Part shown: piece by piece, positions 19,909 to 29,215 of the stretch
Numbering within the stretch: position 1 is the first letter of the stretch
How the letters are laid out: each line of letters starts with the position of its first letter
Assembly (NCBI GenBank): GCA_963840425.1
Contig: CAWIYZ010000034.1
Coordinates: 62,001 to 126,000, forward strand
DNA from: CADEFX01 sp963840425
GTDB taxonomy: Bacteria; Pseudomonadota; Alphaproteobacteria; Rhizobiales; Hyphomicrobiaceae
Reading direction: 5' to 3'
Length of the DNA: 64,000 nt
The notes under the pieces: generated by a model
The model's input: the letters and a program-made list of their open reading frames with translations, nothing else
What the model was told of the DNA's origin: nothing
Databases searched by the model: none
Program-made: the position numbers and the translations under genes

Positions 19909-20343
19909 ACTTCACCTTCGAATTGCGCATTTCCATCAGGAGGTCGAGCGGAGCAGGCCCGTAAAGAATAGCTGATCTGGGATGAATAGCCGACGGTTCA
20001 TGACGACGGCGCTGAGGGCTCAGGCCGAACGACTTCGCGATGTAAACACACATAGCAGACTGCTTGGCAGCTGATAAAAGTCAGTCGACGGTGCTCCCGT
20101 GACTGCCTCTGTGGTAGTGGACAGCGCATTGTCCTTCCCGACCGCGCACGACGCGGCGTATGCGTTTCGGTCACCGGGGTACATTGCGACTCCGGCTCCC
20201 AGTCCGGACGAAAGTCGATCGCCACCCGGTCTTTAGTCTCCGCGAGCTTTTGCGCCTTGCGGGTCTTAGAGAAGAGTGCTGTCCGGCGCCAATTGCCTCC
20301 TGCAGCGTAAAGGACGGGGAGCCACGGTAGTGTCGGCACCCCG
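19909..20343. other. Region without a supported gene
   Basis: About 435 bases between hsp20 and a usp gene. A minus-strand frame of 113 codons (19998-20339) exists but has no ribosome site and no recognisable motif. The stretch must contain the promoter of the hsp20-lon operon; I could not place it. Confidence 0.3.
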
Positions 20344-20790
20344 TCAACGGCAGACGAGAACCGGGATTGGGCTCAGGCTGACGACCTTCGTCGCCTGGCT
20401 CCCGAGAAGCAGTCTCGAGACCCCCCTGCGGCCGTGCGAGGCCATAACGATGAGGTCGCATCCTTGCGCTCTTGCAGTCTCGATGATGCCCTCGGCAGGG
20501 TGCCGGTCCTTGACATGGAGATTGCCGCATGAAGTGCCGATCTTCTTGGCCGTCTCGCTGACCCTCCAAAGGATGCGACTTGACGCCGCCACCATGCATT
20601 CGTCGTAGTCGGCCACCGGATTGGGCATACCACGCTCTGCCAGCGCCGCCATAGACAATGCGTCCCAAGGCTCGGTCACGGTGACGGCTGTAGCTTGGGC
20701 ATTGAGCGCTTTGGCGAGCATCAAGCCCATCGACTCTGCCTTATGGGCAAGGTCGGAGCCGTCGGTCGCGATCAGGATATGCTTGTACAT
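20344..20790 (-). CDS. Universal stress protein, single domain
   Basis: 148 residues starting MYKHILIATDGSDLA. The C-terminal nucleotide motif is G-R-R-G-V-S-R-L-L-L-G-S (G-x2-G-x9-G-S), preceded by C-D-L-I-V-M-A-S-H. It is a close paralogue of the protein at 39283-39720 (both share V-T-E-P-W, G-I-I/L-E-T-A-R and P-V-L-V/I-C-R). ATP-binding type Usp, cytosolic. An in-frame start at 20841 is ignored because homology begins at 20790. Confidence 0.88.
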   Translation of the reverse strand: MYKHILIATDGSDLAHKAESMGLMLAKALNAQATAVTVTEPWDALSMAALAERGMPNPVADYDECMVAASSRILWRVSETAKKIGTSCGNLHVKDRHPAEGIIETARAQGCDLIVMASHGRRGVSRLLLGSQATKVVSLSPIPVLVCR

Positions 20791-20879
20791 ATGATCTCGC
20801 TGCAAGATATGGCGTTGGAGAAAGGAGGGGCGGTGAGCCACTGCTGCGACCGGACCGCCTCTTATGTCATGCGGGGCAC

Positions 20880-21368
20880 CTAGGTCTTCTGGATCTCGAT
20901 CCTGCGCTCGGCCTTGACGGCCTCAGGCTTTTTTGCCGCCGTCACCTTCAGCACGCCCTTATCGAACTTGGCCTCGACCTTGCCCTCATCGATCGTCTCG
21001 GGCAGTCGGACGGAGCGCTCGAAGCTGCCGAAGCTGCGCTCGGAGAAATGGTAGTTCTCGCCCTCCTCATCCTTCTCGTGCTGTTTCTCGCCCTTGATGG
21101 TCAGCATGCCGTTGGCGAGCGTAACGGAGATATCCTTCTCGTCGACGCCTGGCAACTCGGCTTCGACGACGATAGCGTTGGCATTCTCGCGTACGTCGAG
21201 CTCTGGCACGGTGAATGTTCCCTCGCGACCGAACAGGACCGGCCAGTGCGGCCAGCCGTGCTCGAAGCGCTCGAACACGCGATCCATCTCACCGCGCATG
21301 GCGGAAAAGATGCCGCGGGAACGTGCCGGAGTGGTCGCGGGGGATTTGGTGATTTCGGTCTTGGCCAT
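20880..21368 (-). CDS. Hsp20/alpha-crystallin family small heat shock protein (class A type)
   Basis: 162 residues starting MAKTEITKSP after a GGAAGG ribosome site. Alpha-crystallin domain from V-P-E-L-D-V-R-E to L-K-V-T-A-A-K-K, with A-E-L-P-G-V-D, G-E-K and F-x-R-x-x-x-L-P hallmarks and a C-terminal I-E-I anchor motif. Distinct in sequence from the Hsp20 encoded with lon. A perfect FNR/FixK palindrome lies 210 bases upstream, shared with the divergent gene at 21715. Confidence 0.93.
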   Translation of the reverse strand: MAKTEITKSPATTPARSRGIFSAMRGEMDRVFERFEHGWPHWPVLFGREGTFTVPELDVRENANAIVVEAELPGVDEKDISVTLANGMLTIKGEKQHEKDEEGENYHFSERSFGSFERSVRLPETIDEGKVEAKFDKGVLKVTAAKKPEAVKAERRIEIQKT

Positions 21369-21577
21369 GATTGGGACCTTCCAAACGACGGACGCTATTC
21401 TCCAGCGCCCTGGGTAGCCTGCTTGCCCGCAGGCGCGCATTGACGCAGCGCAATCTCGTTTCCGCGGACGAGGCGACCAAACTCCCGTAATGATGCGACG
21501 GATTTCCCCTTGGAGACCTTGTCGTCCGGGGTGGCGGAAGACACCCCTCTTCATTGAACCCGTCCACCAAGCGCTAG

Positions 21578-21591
21578 TTGATGCGGATCAA
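21578..21591. promoter_or_regulatory. Perfect FNR/FixK palindrome between hsp20 and the baeRF-like gene
   Basis: TTGAT-GCGG-ATCAA. It lies 124 bases upstream of the start at 21715 and 210 bases upstream of the hsp20 start at 21368, so it could serve either divergent promoter. Confidence 0.62.
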
Positions 21592-21714
21592 AACTCCATG
21601 GCGTGATGATCAATAAATTGCCATCTTCGACTTCATCCCCGCGGCATTGCGGGAGGATGGCTAGCGGCGTTGCTAGGGGCGCGGATTACAAGATCAAGAA
21701 TAGGAGTTCTGTGC

Positions 21715-22836
21715 ATGCTGTATGTCGATGTTCCGACGCTTAGCGAGATTCGGGCGCTCCACCGCGTCCGCGCCGACGCCTGCGTGTCGATCTACCTGTC
21801 CACGACGCCGCAGACGCAAAATGTGCGGGCGAGCCGGATCGCCTTCGGGAACCTCAGCAAAGCCGCGTTTGAACAGTTGGAAGCGGTCGCCTTCGATAAG
21901 CGCCGCCGGGCCTTGTTGGAGGCTGAACTTGCCGCGCTCGGCGAGGATGACGCGTTCTGGAGCCTCCAAGCCCGCAGCCTTGCTGTCCTCGCTACACCCG
22001 AGCACGTGCGCACCTTCCGTCTGGCCACTGCGATCACCGACAGGGTTGAGGTGTCCGACCGCTTTCATTTGAAGCCGTTGCTGCGCGCCATCGCATTTCC
22101 ACAGCACGCCTTCGTGCTGGCGCTGTCGGAGAACGCTGTACGCCTCGTGGAGGTATTCGCCGATCTGCCGCCGTCCGTTGTCCGTGTACACGATCTGCCT
22201 ACGAGTGCGGCCGATGCCGTTGGTCGCGCATCGGTCAACAACCTCACGCAAGGGACACGCATCGCCAATGCGCAAGGCCAAACTGTCCTGCTACGTCAGT
22301 ACGCGCGCCAGGTCGATGCCGCTTTGCGCCCGATTCTGGGCGGCCGCGAGACACCGCTGATCCTGGCAGCGACCGAGCCACTTGGCCCGATCTTTCGGGC
22401 CGTCAGCACATACCCTGCCCTCGCAAGCCAAGGAATATCAACCAGCCCTGACCGCCTCAGCGACAGCGAGTTGGCTAACGGTGCACGGCCCGTGCTCGAT
22501 CGGCTCTATGCCGATGAAGTCGATGCGGCGAGGGCGTTATTTCAAACCCGCCTCGGGCAGCGGCGCGCTACCACCGACATCGGGGAGGCGGCGCATGCGG
22601 CGACGAAGGGCGCGGTGGAGCTGCTACTCGTCGATATCGACCATGTGATGCCAGGCACTGTGGACGAGACCGACGGGGTGGTGTCGCTGGCGTCGACGAC
22701 GAGCGCAGCGAGCTACGACGTGGTCGACGAAATCGCCGGTCGTGCGATCGGCACGGGCGCAAAATTCCTGGGCGTGCGCCGAAGCGATGTTCCAGAAGGA
22801 GCGCCGCTGGCTGCGATCTTGCGCTATCCAATGTGA
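21715..22836 (+). CDS. baeRF-like protein (bacterial relative of archaeo-eukaryotic release factors)
   Basis: 373 residues starting MLYVDVPTLSEIRAL behind AGGAG. The order of elements resembles the baeRF families, which share the fold of eRF1/Pelota and the L7Ae-like C-terminal domain. These are an N-terminal S-I-Y-L-S-T region, a central H-A-F-V-L-A-L-S-E-N-A-V-R-L strand, and a C-terminal A-A-T-K-G-A-V-E-L-L-L-V-D-I-D segment. No GGQ is seen. Such proteins are predicted to act on stalled or hibernating ribosomes under stress. The family call is from memory of patterns, so the exact baeRF subgroup is not assigned. Confidence 0.68.
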   Translation: MLYVDVPTLSEIRALHRVRADACVSIYLSTTPQTQNVRASRIAFGNLSKAAFEQLEAVAFDKRRRALLEAELAALGEDDAFWSLQARSLAVLATPEHVRTFRLATAITDRVEVSDRFHLKPLLRAIAFPQHAFVLALSENAVRLVEVFADLPPSVVRVHDLPTSAADAVGRASVNNLTQGTRIANAQGQTVLLRQYARQVDAALRPILGGRETPLILAATEPLGPIFRAVSTYPALASQGISTSPDRLSDSELANGARPVLDRLYADEVDAARALFQTRLGQRRATTDIGEAAHAATKGAVELLLVDIDHVMPGTVDETDGVVSLASTTSAASYDVVDEIAGRAIGTGAKFLGVRRSDVPEGAPLAAILRYPM

Positions 22837-23026
22837 GGCGGAGCGGATCGCCGCGTCACTCTCACTTCGACACGTCTATTGTTGGCACACAATTCCCGGC
22901 CGTGACGTTCCACAATCGCGGGGATTAAGTACCCACCTAGCCCACTTGATTCGTGCTGATGAGCCACAGCTGCCACCGTGCCACCGTTCTAGTATTTATT
23001 GCTCTTAAGATGAAAGGTTTGCGACC

Positions 23027-23455
23027 ATGCACAGGTTTCTGGTTGCCATTGACGGTTCCGATCATGCGCAACGAGCTCTTGGTTATGCACTACGGCTTGC
23101 CAAAGAGAGCGGTCCCATCGAGCTTCATCTTCTGACTGTGCAGCCGGAACCGAACGTTTACGGCGAAGTCCAAGTTTATATCACCCACGAGCGCATGGCG
23201 CAGCTGCAGCGCCAGCATAGTGAAGACATCCTGGCGCCAGCAGTGGCGGCTGCCAAGAAGGCCGGCGTAGTGCACGAGAGTGAGATCATAGTCGGCAATT
23301 CAGCGGCGGTGATTGCTAAGCGTGCCGAGGAGCTCGGATGTGATGGCATCGTCATGGGCACACAAGGACGGAATGCGATGGGCAGTCTCCTCATGGGATC
23401 GGTCGCCCTCAAAGTCATCCATCTGACCAACTTGCCAGTCACTTTGGTGAAGTAG
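23027..23455 (+). CDS. Universal stress protein, single domain
   Basis: 142 residues starting MHRFLVAIDGSDHAQRAL. Nucleotide motif G-x2-G-x9-G-S appears as G-R-N-A-M-G-S-L-L-M-G-S, preceded by C-D-G-I-V-M-G-T-Q. It is preceded by a 190-base stretch without a gene and read in the same direction as the baeRF-like gene. Different subfamily from the minus-strand Usp at 20344 (ends L-P-V-T-L-V-K). Confidence 0.9.
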   Translation: MHRFLVAIDGSDHAQRALGYALRLAKESGPIELHLLTVQPEPNVYGEVQVYITHERMAQLQRQHSEDILAPAVAAAKKAGVVHESEIIVGNSAAVIAKRAEELGCDGIVMGTQGRNAMGSLLMGSVALKVIHLTNLPVTLVK

Positions 23456-23983
23456 AAGGCGCAGCTGCTCGGAATCTCACCGTTCCATCAGTGTTACATT
23501 TGGTGCGAAGACCACCCTGAGAGCAGGAGCGGGAGGATCATACCGTATGCGTACGTATTCGGACCCCGCCCTTGACGAGTAGCGTGCGTGCCGAAGGTGG
23601 CCTCGTGCATGGCGTGAGCGGGGGGCGACCGGGGCGGTCCTGGGGCCGATCTGGAGGGTCAGCGGCACCTTTCGCAAATCGCCACATATCGAGACGGACC
23701 CGGAACGCGCTAGATGGATCCGGGCACATGAAGCGCGTCGCGCGTGCGAGAGGGTCGGGGCCGATCTCGCAAGTCCACTCGCCAGCGAGCCCGTTGATGG
23801 CCGCTGAACCGGCGCGCACCAAGCTGGGCCATTTGGCCGCAAAGGGGCCCTCTACAGATGCTACCCATGCGTAATAGGTCAGCATGGTCAGCTAAGCCCG
23901 TTCCTGGCACACTTCCTTTATATGTGCGGCCCGGAATGTAGCCCAGGCACCGACTGGCGGTACGACACAAGAGTGGGCGCCTT
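23456..23983. other. Region without a supported gene
   Basis: 528 bases. A 115-codon minus-strand frame (23538-23885) and a 100-codon plus-strand frame (23572-23874) overlap here. Neither has a clear ribosome site or a family I recognise. Could contain a degraded gene. Confidence 0.3.
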
Positions 23984-25018
23984 ATGCGCTACCTTCGAGT
24001 GCTGCGGGACAAGCGCGCAGTGGCGTTCCTAGTCGCTCTGGCCGCAATTGCTGCGCTGCTCTGGTGGCGCTTCGGTCGAGGACTGGAGGTGACGGCCGTC
24101 GCTCCCGTCCGCGGCACCGCGGTCGAGATCGTCTACGGCACAGGCGCGGCGGAGCCGGTGCGCTGGGCCAAGGTGGCGAGCTTGTTGCGCCAGCGCATCG
24201 TCGATCTGTGCTACTGCGAGGGCAAGCAGGTGGCCAAGGGGGACGTGCTCGCGCGGCTCGATGACAAGGAGGCGCGCGCTCAGCTCAACGAGCTGAGAGC
24301 GCGCGAGGATTTTGCCAAGCGCGAGTTCACGCGCGTCACCGAGCTGATCGGGCGCGGCGTTGCCAGCACCCAAGCATTCGAGCGCATCTCCAGCGACCTG
24401 CGCCAGATCCAGGGCCTGATCTCCGTGCAGATGGAGAAGCTCGATGCCTATACCATTACCGCCCCCATCGAAGGCGTTGTGCTGAGGCGCGACGGCGAGA
24501 TCGGCGAGATCGTCGAGCAGGGGCAGATCCTGTTCCGCGTCGGTGCGCCGACGCCGCTGCATGTGGTCGCCGAAGTCAACGAGGAGGACATTCCGCGCGT
24601 GGCCATCGATCAGACCGTGCTGCTGCGCACCGACGCTTTCCCGGGCCGGCGCCTGGAGGGCAAGGTGTACGAGATCACGCCCATGGGTGATGCGGTGGCC
24701 AAGACCTACCGCATCCGTATCTCGCTCCCGAGCGACACGCCGCTGCACATCGGCATGAGCGTGGAGGCCAACATCGTCACGCGCGAGAAGGCCAACGCAC
24801 TCCTGGTGCCGGCCGATGCTGTGCTCGGTTCGCGCGTGTTCGTCATCGACGGCAATCGCGCTCGCGCCAGGCAGATCGAGGTCGGCATTCGCGGATCCCG
24901 CCAAGTCGAGATCCTTTCCGGTTTAGCGCAAGGTGAGCGTGTCGCCGCGCCAGCACCAGAGAGCCTGACCGACGGCCAGCGTGTGCGTGTCGTCGCCGAC
25001 GGCGCGCAGACCCGATGA
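23984..25018 (+). CDS. HlyD/RND-type periplasmic adaptor subunit
   Basis: 344 residues. One N-terminal membrane helix (FLVALAAIAALLWWRF), lipoyl halves around V-A-K-G-D-V-L-A-R-L-D and G-V-V-L-R-R-D-G-E-I-G-E, a short coiled hairpin with several Arg/Glu heptads, then beta-barrel and membrane-proximal domains. First gene of a three-gene export operon; its stop overlaps the permease start by 4 bases (ATGA). Confidence 0.87.
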   Translation: MRYLRVLRDKRAVAFLVALAAIAALLWWRFGRGLEVTAVAPVRGTAVEIVYGTGAAEPVRWAKVASLLRQRIVDLCYCEGKQVAKGDVLARLDDKEARAQLNELRAREDFAKREFTRVTELIGRGVASTQAFERISSDLRQIQGLISVQMEKLDAYTITAPIEGVVLRRDGEIGEIVEQGQILFRVGAPTPLHVVAEVNEEDIPRVAIDQTVLLRTDAFPGRRLEGKVYEITPMGDAVAKTYRIRISLPSDTPLHIGMSVEANIVTREKANALLVPADAVLGSRVFVIDGNRARARQIEVGIRGSRQVEILSGLAQGERVAAPAPESLTDGQRVRVVADGAQTR

Positions 25019-26250
25019 GCCTCGTCGTCGACATCGCGCTGACACACATCCGCGTGCGTGTGCGCCAGACGCTGGTTGCCGTGGCCGGCGTCGCCACCGG
25101 TGTCGGCTTCTCGATCGTCATGGCGGCATTGATGGAGGGCTCGCAGGCCGACTTCACGCGGCAGCTCATCGACGCACTGCCGCACATCACCGTCACGGAC
25201 GAGCGCCGGCAGGCGCCGATGCAGCCGGCCGAGATCGCCTTCGACGCTGCCGAGATCCACGGCCTGACACCAGAGGAGCGCCGTCGCGGCATCAAAAACC
25301 CGCTGGCGATCATGGCGTCGCTGGAGGCCTGGGTACCGGGCGCAGTCGCGCCGGCGACCAGGACCCAGGCCCTCATCCGCTATGCTAGCCGCGATGTCGG
25401 CGTGACGGTGCAGGGCATCGACCCGCACCGGGAGCCCAAGGTCTCGATGCTGGCGACCCAAATGCGCCAAGGCACGCTGGCCTCCCTGTATCGTGCCAAC
25501 AACGCCATCATCCTCGGCGCCCGGCTGGCGGAGAGGCTTGGGGCCCGCATCGGCTCCAACATCACGGTGCAGACGACCGATGGTGCCAATCTCAACGCCC
25601 AGGTGGTGGGCCTGTTCAGATCAGGCGTGCGCTCGGTCGACGAGAGCACGGCCTATGTGCTGATCAAGACTGCGCAGATCCTGGCGCAGCAAACCGGGCT
25701 CGTGAATGAAATCCGCGTGCGCGTCAGAGAACCATTGGACGCGCAAGCCGTGGCCCAGCGCATCGAGCGCGAGAGTGGCTACAAATCCGTATCCTGGCAG
25801 GAGGCGCACGAAGACCTGCTCAGTGCCTTCGTGGTGCGTAACATCATCATGTACACCGTGGTGGGTGCCATCCTGCTGGTGGCAAGTTTCGGGACGTACA
25901 ACATCATCTCCACCATCACGCATGAGAAGACCCGCGATATTGCCATTCTGAAGTCATTGGGTCTGCGCGAATCGGCCGTGCGCCGCATCTTCGTGCTGGA
26001 GGCGCTGAGTATCGGGATGATCGGCGCGCTTGCCGGCTGGGCATTGGGCTATGCCCTGACCCAGGCGCTCGGCATCATCGAGATTAAGAACCCGATGATC
26101 GATGCGACCCGCCTGCCGCTGGTCTACTCGTTCCGCCATTACGGCATGGCTGCCGCGGCAGCGCTCCTCTCCTCGCTGGTGGCCGGCTACTTCCCGGCGC
26201 GCAAGGCGTCGCGGCTATTCCCGGTCGACATCATTCGCGGGGCCACATGA
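25015..26250 (+). CDS. FtsX/DevC-like ABC transporter permease
   Basis: 411-residue permease with an N-terminal helix, a periplasmic domain, and three C-terminal helices. The region G-T-Y-N-I-I-S-T-I-T-H-E-K-T-R-D-I-A-I-L is the coupling-helix pattern of this family, and Y-F-P-A-R-K-A-S-R follows the last helix. It resembles DevC/LolE-type permeases that work with HlyD adaptors. Both junctions in the operon are 4-base overlaps. Substrate unknown; the gene set parallels the minus-strand system at 2350-5568. Confidence 0.88.
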   Translation: MSLVVDIALTHIRVRVRQTLVAVAGVATGVGFSIVMAALMEGSQADFTRQLIDALPHITVTDERRQAPMQPAEIAFDAAEIHGLTPEERRRGIKNPLAIMASLEAWVPGAVAPATRTQALIRYASRDVGVTVQGIDPHREPKVSMLATQMRQGTLASLYRANNAIILGARLAERLGARIGSNITVQTTDGANLNAQVVGLFRSGVRSVDESTAYVLIKTAQILAQQTGLVNEIRVRVREPLDAQAVAQRIERESGYKSVSWQEAHEDLLSAFVVRNIIMYTVVGAILLVASFGTYNIISTITHEKTRDIAILKSLGLRESAVRRIFVLEALSIGMIGALAGWALGYALTQALGIIEIKNPMIDATRLPLVYSFRHYGMAAAAALLSSLVAGYFPARKASRLFPVDIIRGAT

Positions 26251-26988
26251 GCGACACACGTGCTCCCGTGCGGATGGAGGCGGGGCTGCCGAGCGATGCG
26301 CCACTGATCGCGGCGAGTGGCGTTACGCGCATCCTGCCCGGCACCGTGCCCACGACGCTCGTGCACGATATCGATCTCGCCATCGGTACCAAGGAATATG
26401 TTGCGATCACCGGGCCCTCGGGCTCTGGCAAATCATCGCTGCTCTATCTCTTGGGGTTGCTCGACTTGCCGACGGCTGGCGAGGTACGCATCCGCGGCCG
26501 CGCCACCGCGCATATGGACGAGGCTGAGCGCGCGGAGATCCGGTTGTCTACGCTCGGGTTCGTGTTCCAGTTCCACTTCCTGCTGCCGGAGTTCTCGGCG
26601 CTGGAGAACGTCATGCTGCCCATGAAGGCCCTGGGTAGGCTTTCAGCGGCGGCAATGCGTGAACGCGCAATTTCCCTGCTGGCCTCGTTCGGGCTCCGCG
26701 AGCATGTATCAAAGCGTCCTGATCAGCTCTCGGGCGGCCAGCGTCAGCGTGTGGCAGTTGCGCGCTCCCTCGCCAATGATCCACCTGTCATCCTTGCCGA
26801 CGAGCCAACCGGCTCGCTCGAACTCGGTCTCCAGCGAGCAGGTATTCCAGATCTTACGCGATCTGGTCGACCAGGGCGGCAAAACAGTCGTGGCCGTCAC
26901 CCATGATCTCGATATGGCGCGACGCATGGATCGCCGTATCGTGCTGCAGGATGGAGGCATCGCGTCCGATGATGGCTTGGCTCGATAG
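26247..26988 (+). CDS. LolD/MacB-type ABC ATPase, frameshifted near the C-terminus
   Basis: About 246 residues. Walker A (GPSGSGKS), Q-loop (FVFQFHFLLPE), signature (LSGGQRQR) and Walker B (ILADEPTG) are in one frame to about 26825. The last part (E-Q-V-F-Q-I-L-R-D-L-V...V-T-H-D-L-D-M-A) needs a shift of one frame and ends at 26988. The broken product would lack the H-loop histidine. Start ATG overlaps the permease stop. Confidence 0.82.
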
Positions 26989-27444
26989 CCGTTAGGCTGG
27001 AAGGTTGGCCCGTTCGTCGCCGTACGAACGGCAGTTGTTGGCAGATTTTGTTGCGGAAGTCGGCGATCGAAGCTGACGAACATTGGTAGCTGCGGATATG
27101 TCAGCTTCCGAGTCGATTGTGCTGCAAGAGAATTCTGGAGCCGGGCCACGCGCGCGCGCAGAAATCAATTCCCGCAACGGGTCGATCGCAGCCGAGGATT
27201 CACTGCTGAATGGGCAATGCAGAACCGGGTTCAATCAGCCATGCGCTCTATCAGACGACGGAGCGTGTTTTGCAACAAAATCGAGGCCAAAGCGGATATG
27301 GCTCGGCGCGAATCGCCTGAGGAGATTTTCAGGATCGTTGCAGGCTAAACCGAATTGTTAGAATTGCGCCGTAATATGCCGCCTCCCTGCAGCCCTTTCG
27401 CTGCCGGACAATGGTTGGGACCGCACTAGCCGTTGGAGCACCCC
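26989..27444. other. Intergenic, no gene seen
   Basis: About 455 bases between the ABC operon and the SPFH gene. Frames of up to 92 codons are present on both strands but none shows motifs or a ribosome site. GGAG just before 27445 serves the next gene. Confidence 0.4.
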
Positions 27445-28398
27445 ATGAACTCCCAGACGTCAGCACCTAGTCGCCCCTCCGCCCCAAAGATACCGTCCCT
27501 CGGATTGAGCGTCACGCTCGGACTAGCCATTGCTGTTATTGTGCTGCTCACCATCTGGCTCGGCGTGTATCGCATCGACGCAGGACACGTTGGCATCGTC
27601 AAGCGGTTTGGCAACGTGATCGATGTCGTGGATCCGGGCCTTCACTACAAACTGCCTTATGCCGATACCGTCGAGGAGATGGAGGTGCGTGAACGCGCCT
27701 TCTCGATGGACCTCGATGCAGCCTCGCAGGACCCGCTCGAGCTGCCAATTAAGGTGACGGTCAACTGGCTCGTTAAGCGCACGCAGGTTAAGGACCTTTA
27801 CGTTCAGTTCGGCTCGCTCGATCAGTTCGAGAAGCGCATCATCCTGCCTCGGCTCAACGACGCCGTGAAGGGTGTGACCAGCCGGTATGTTGTGAACGAT
27901 CTCCTGAGGAAACGCGTAGAGTACCGCGACCTGTCGAAGAAGACCTTCGAGGAGCGGATGCCCGACGACGTGCAGATAACGGGTTTCTCGATCGTCAATA
28001 TCGGCTTCCCCCCCGAGTACACAAAAGCCATCCGCGATAAGCAGGTCGCCCGGGAGCAGGCCGAGACAGAAAAGTTCGTGCTCGACCGACAGCGACTGAC
28101 GAGCACGCAGGTGACACAATCCGCCGAGGCACAGCGCGATGCCGACAAGGCGCGTGCCGACGGCCGGGCCTACGAGATCAAGGTGCAGGGCGAGGCCCAG
28201 GCCGAGGCTATCCGCATCATGGGTGCCGCGCTCGCGCAAAACCCTCTCGTAGTCGAGTATAAGAAGGTCGAGCGGTGGGGCGGCGTGTTCCCGACTACTT
28301 TCATGGGCGGCGACACTGGCGCCAATACGATGTGGTCCTTGCCGGGCCAGGGGACGCGGACTCCGCCAGCCGCAGGAACGACGCACCCGTCGCGGTGA
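27445..28398 (+). CDS. SPFH/prohibitin-family (HflK/HflC-like) membrane protein
   Basis: 317 residues. One N-terminal membrane anchor (LGLAIAVIVLLTIWLGVYRI), an SPFH domain with the family opening G-x-V-G-I-V-K-R-F-G-x-V and P-G-L-H-Y-K-L-P, then a long charged coiled coil (A-R-E-Q-A-E-T-E-K to A-Y-E-I-K-V-Q-G-E). Such proteins form membrane rings that organise lipid domains or regulate FtsH protease. ATG at 27445 has GGAG eight bases upstream, better than the TTG at 27433. It stands alone, without the usual hflK-hflC pair. Confidence 0.88.
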   Translation: MNSQTSAPSRPSAPKIPSLGLSVTLGLAIAVIVLLTIWLGVYRIDAGHVGIVKRFGNVIDVVDPGLHYKLPYADTVEEMEVRERAFSMDLDAASQDPLELPIKVTVNWLVKRTQVKDLYVQFGSLDQFEKRIILPRLNDAVKGVTSRYVVNDLLRKRVEYRDLSKKTFEERMPDDVQITGFSIVNIGFPPEYTKAIRDKQVAREQAETEKFVLDRQRLTSTQVTQSAEAQRDADKARADGRAYEIKVQGEAQAEAIRIMGAALAQNPLVVEYKKVERWGGVFPTTFMGGDTGANTMWSLPGQGTRTPPAAGTTHPSR

Positions 28399-28537
28399 AA
28401 AACAATTCCTGCAGCGCTAAGGTTCGACCGTGAGTCGGCTTGAATCTCTCGACCGCTGTTCGCAAAGCAGATACAGGACTCGGGCGATCACATTGCCTGA
28501 ACACGATATCATTATGACTGGCGGCATGACGGGATAG

Positions 28538-28700
28538 ATCGCAGCCGAATACATCATGGGCGGTCTCTTGGGGGGCTGGTTGGGCTTGCGCCTCGCTTGT
28601 TGCGAGCTACAAGGGCGTGCTGAACCGCGTCTTCGCGACAGTCCACTTCACCGTCGGTATCTACGTGCGCGGCAGGACGGCCGGCACGCGGGCCCGCTAG
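28538..28700 (+). pseudogene. TauE/SafE permease C-terminal remnant
   Basis: Two short reading frames together give E-Y-I-M-G-G-L-L-G-G-W-L-G-L-R-L-A and, one frame on, A-S-Y-K-G-V-L-N-R-V-F-A-T-V-H-F. This order matches the last two helices of TauE/SafE sulfite or sulfonate exporters. The rest of the gene is missing and there is a frameshift near 28600. Read as a relic, with moderate doubt. Confidence 0.35.
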
Positions 28701-29215
28701 CCGAAACATGGGTGATGACCTAGGAACCGTCGCGAGAGCGGCGAGCTTCTTGTCTTCTGGTTCCGTGGGAGCGCCGGTCGGGATGAAACTGCGAACACTT
28801 ATGTGATTGAAATTGCCGTATAAAATTCCCTTGGCTGGACGTCCGGCAAATAAAGCGCGTGAGCGGAAACCTGTGCGGTTGAAAGGTTCAAAGCGGCGGC
28901 TCGATTTGACCGAGACTTGATATGCCATTGCTGACAGAGCGCAGCTGCTCTACGCCGAGCCGCCGGCAGCCGATGTGCTCATCATCGCGTGAGCATACAC
29001 CGGCGCTTACATTGCGATCTTGAATCGACAAACCCGAGGAACCAACCGCTTATGAGCGCCACGGCTTCGTCGCAGCCGGGAGATCAGAGTCGGAAGCTGT
29101 CCCCTTATCGTGCCCATGCTGCGTCGCCCAGGATGCGACGTGGGCGCACTGCTTAGCGCACTCTCAATTCACCTGCCGCCCGTTGGGCGCCGGTCACCCA
29201 CTGGGTTCTGGCAGA
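28701..29215. other. Region without a supported gene
   Basis: About 515 bases. A 34-codon frame starting ATG at 29052 (after GAGGAA) begins MSATASSQPGDQ but ends without recognisable structure. Probably eroded sequence between the SPFH gene and the transporter operon. Confidence 0.3.

Noticed and set aside
19998..20339. 113-codon minus-strand frame
   Set aside because: No ribosome site, no motif, and it overlaps the expected hsp20-lon promoter region.
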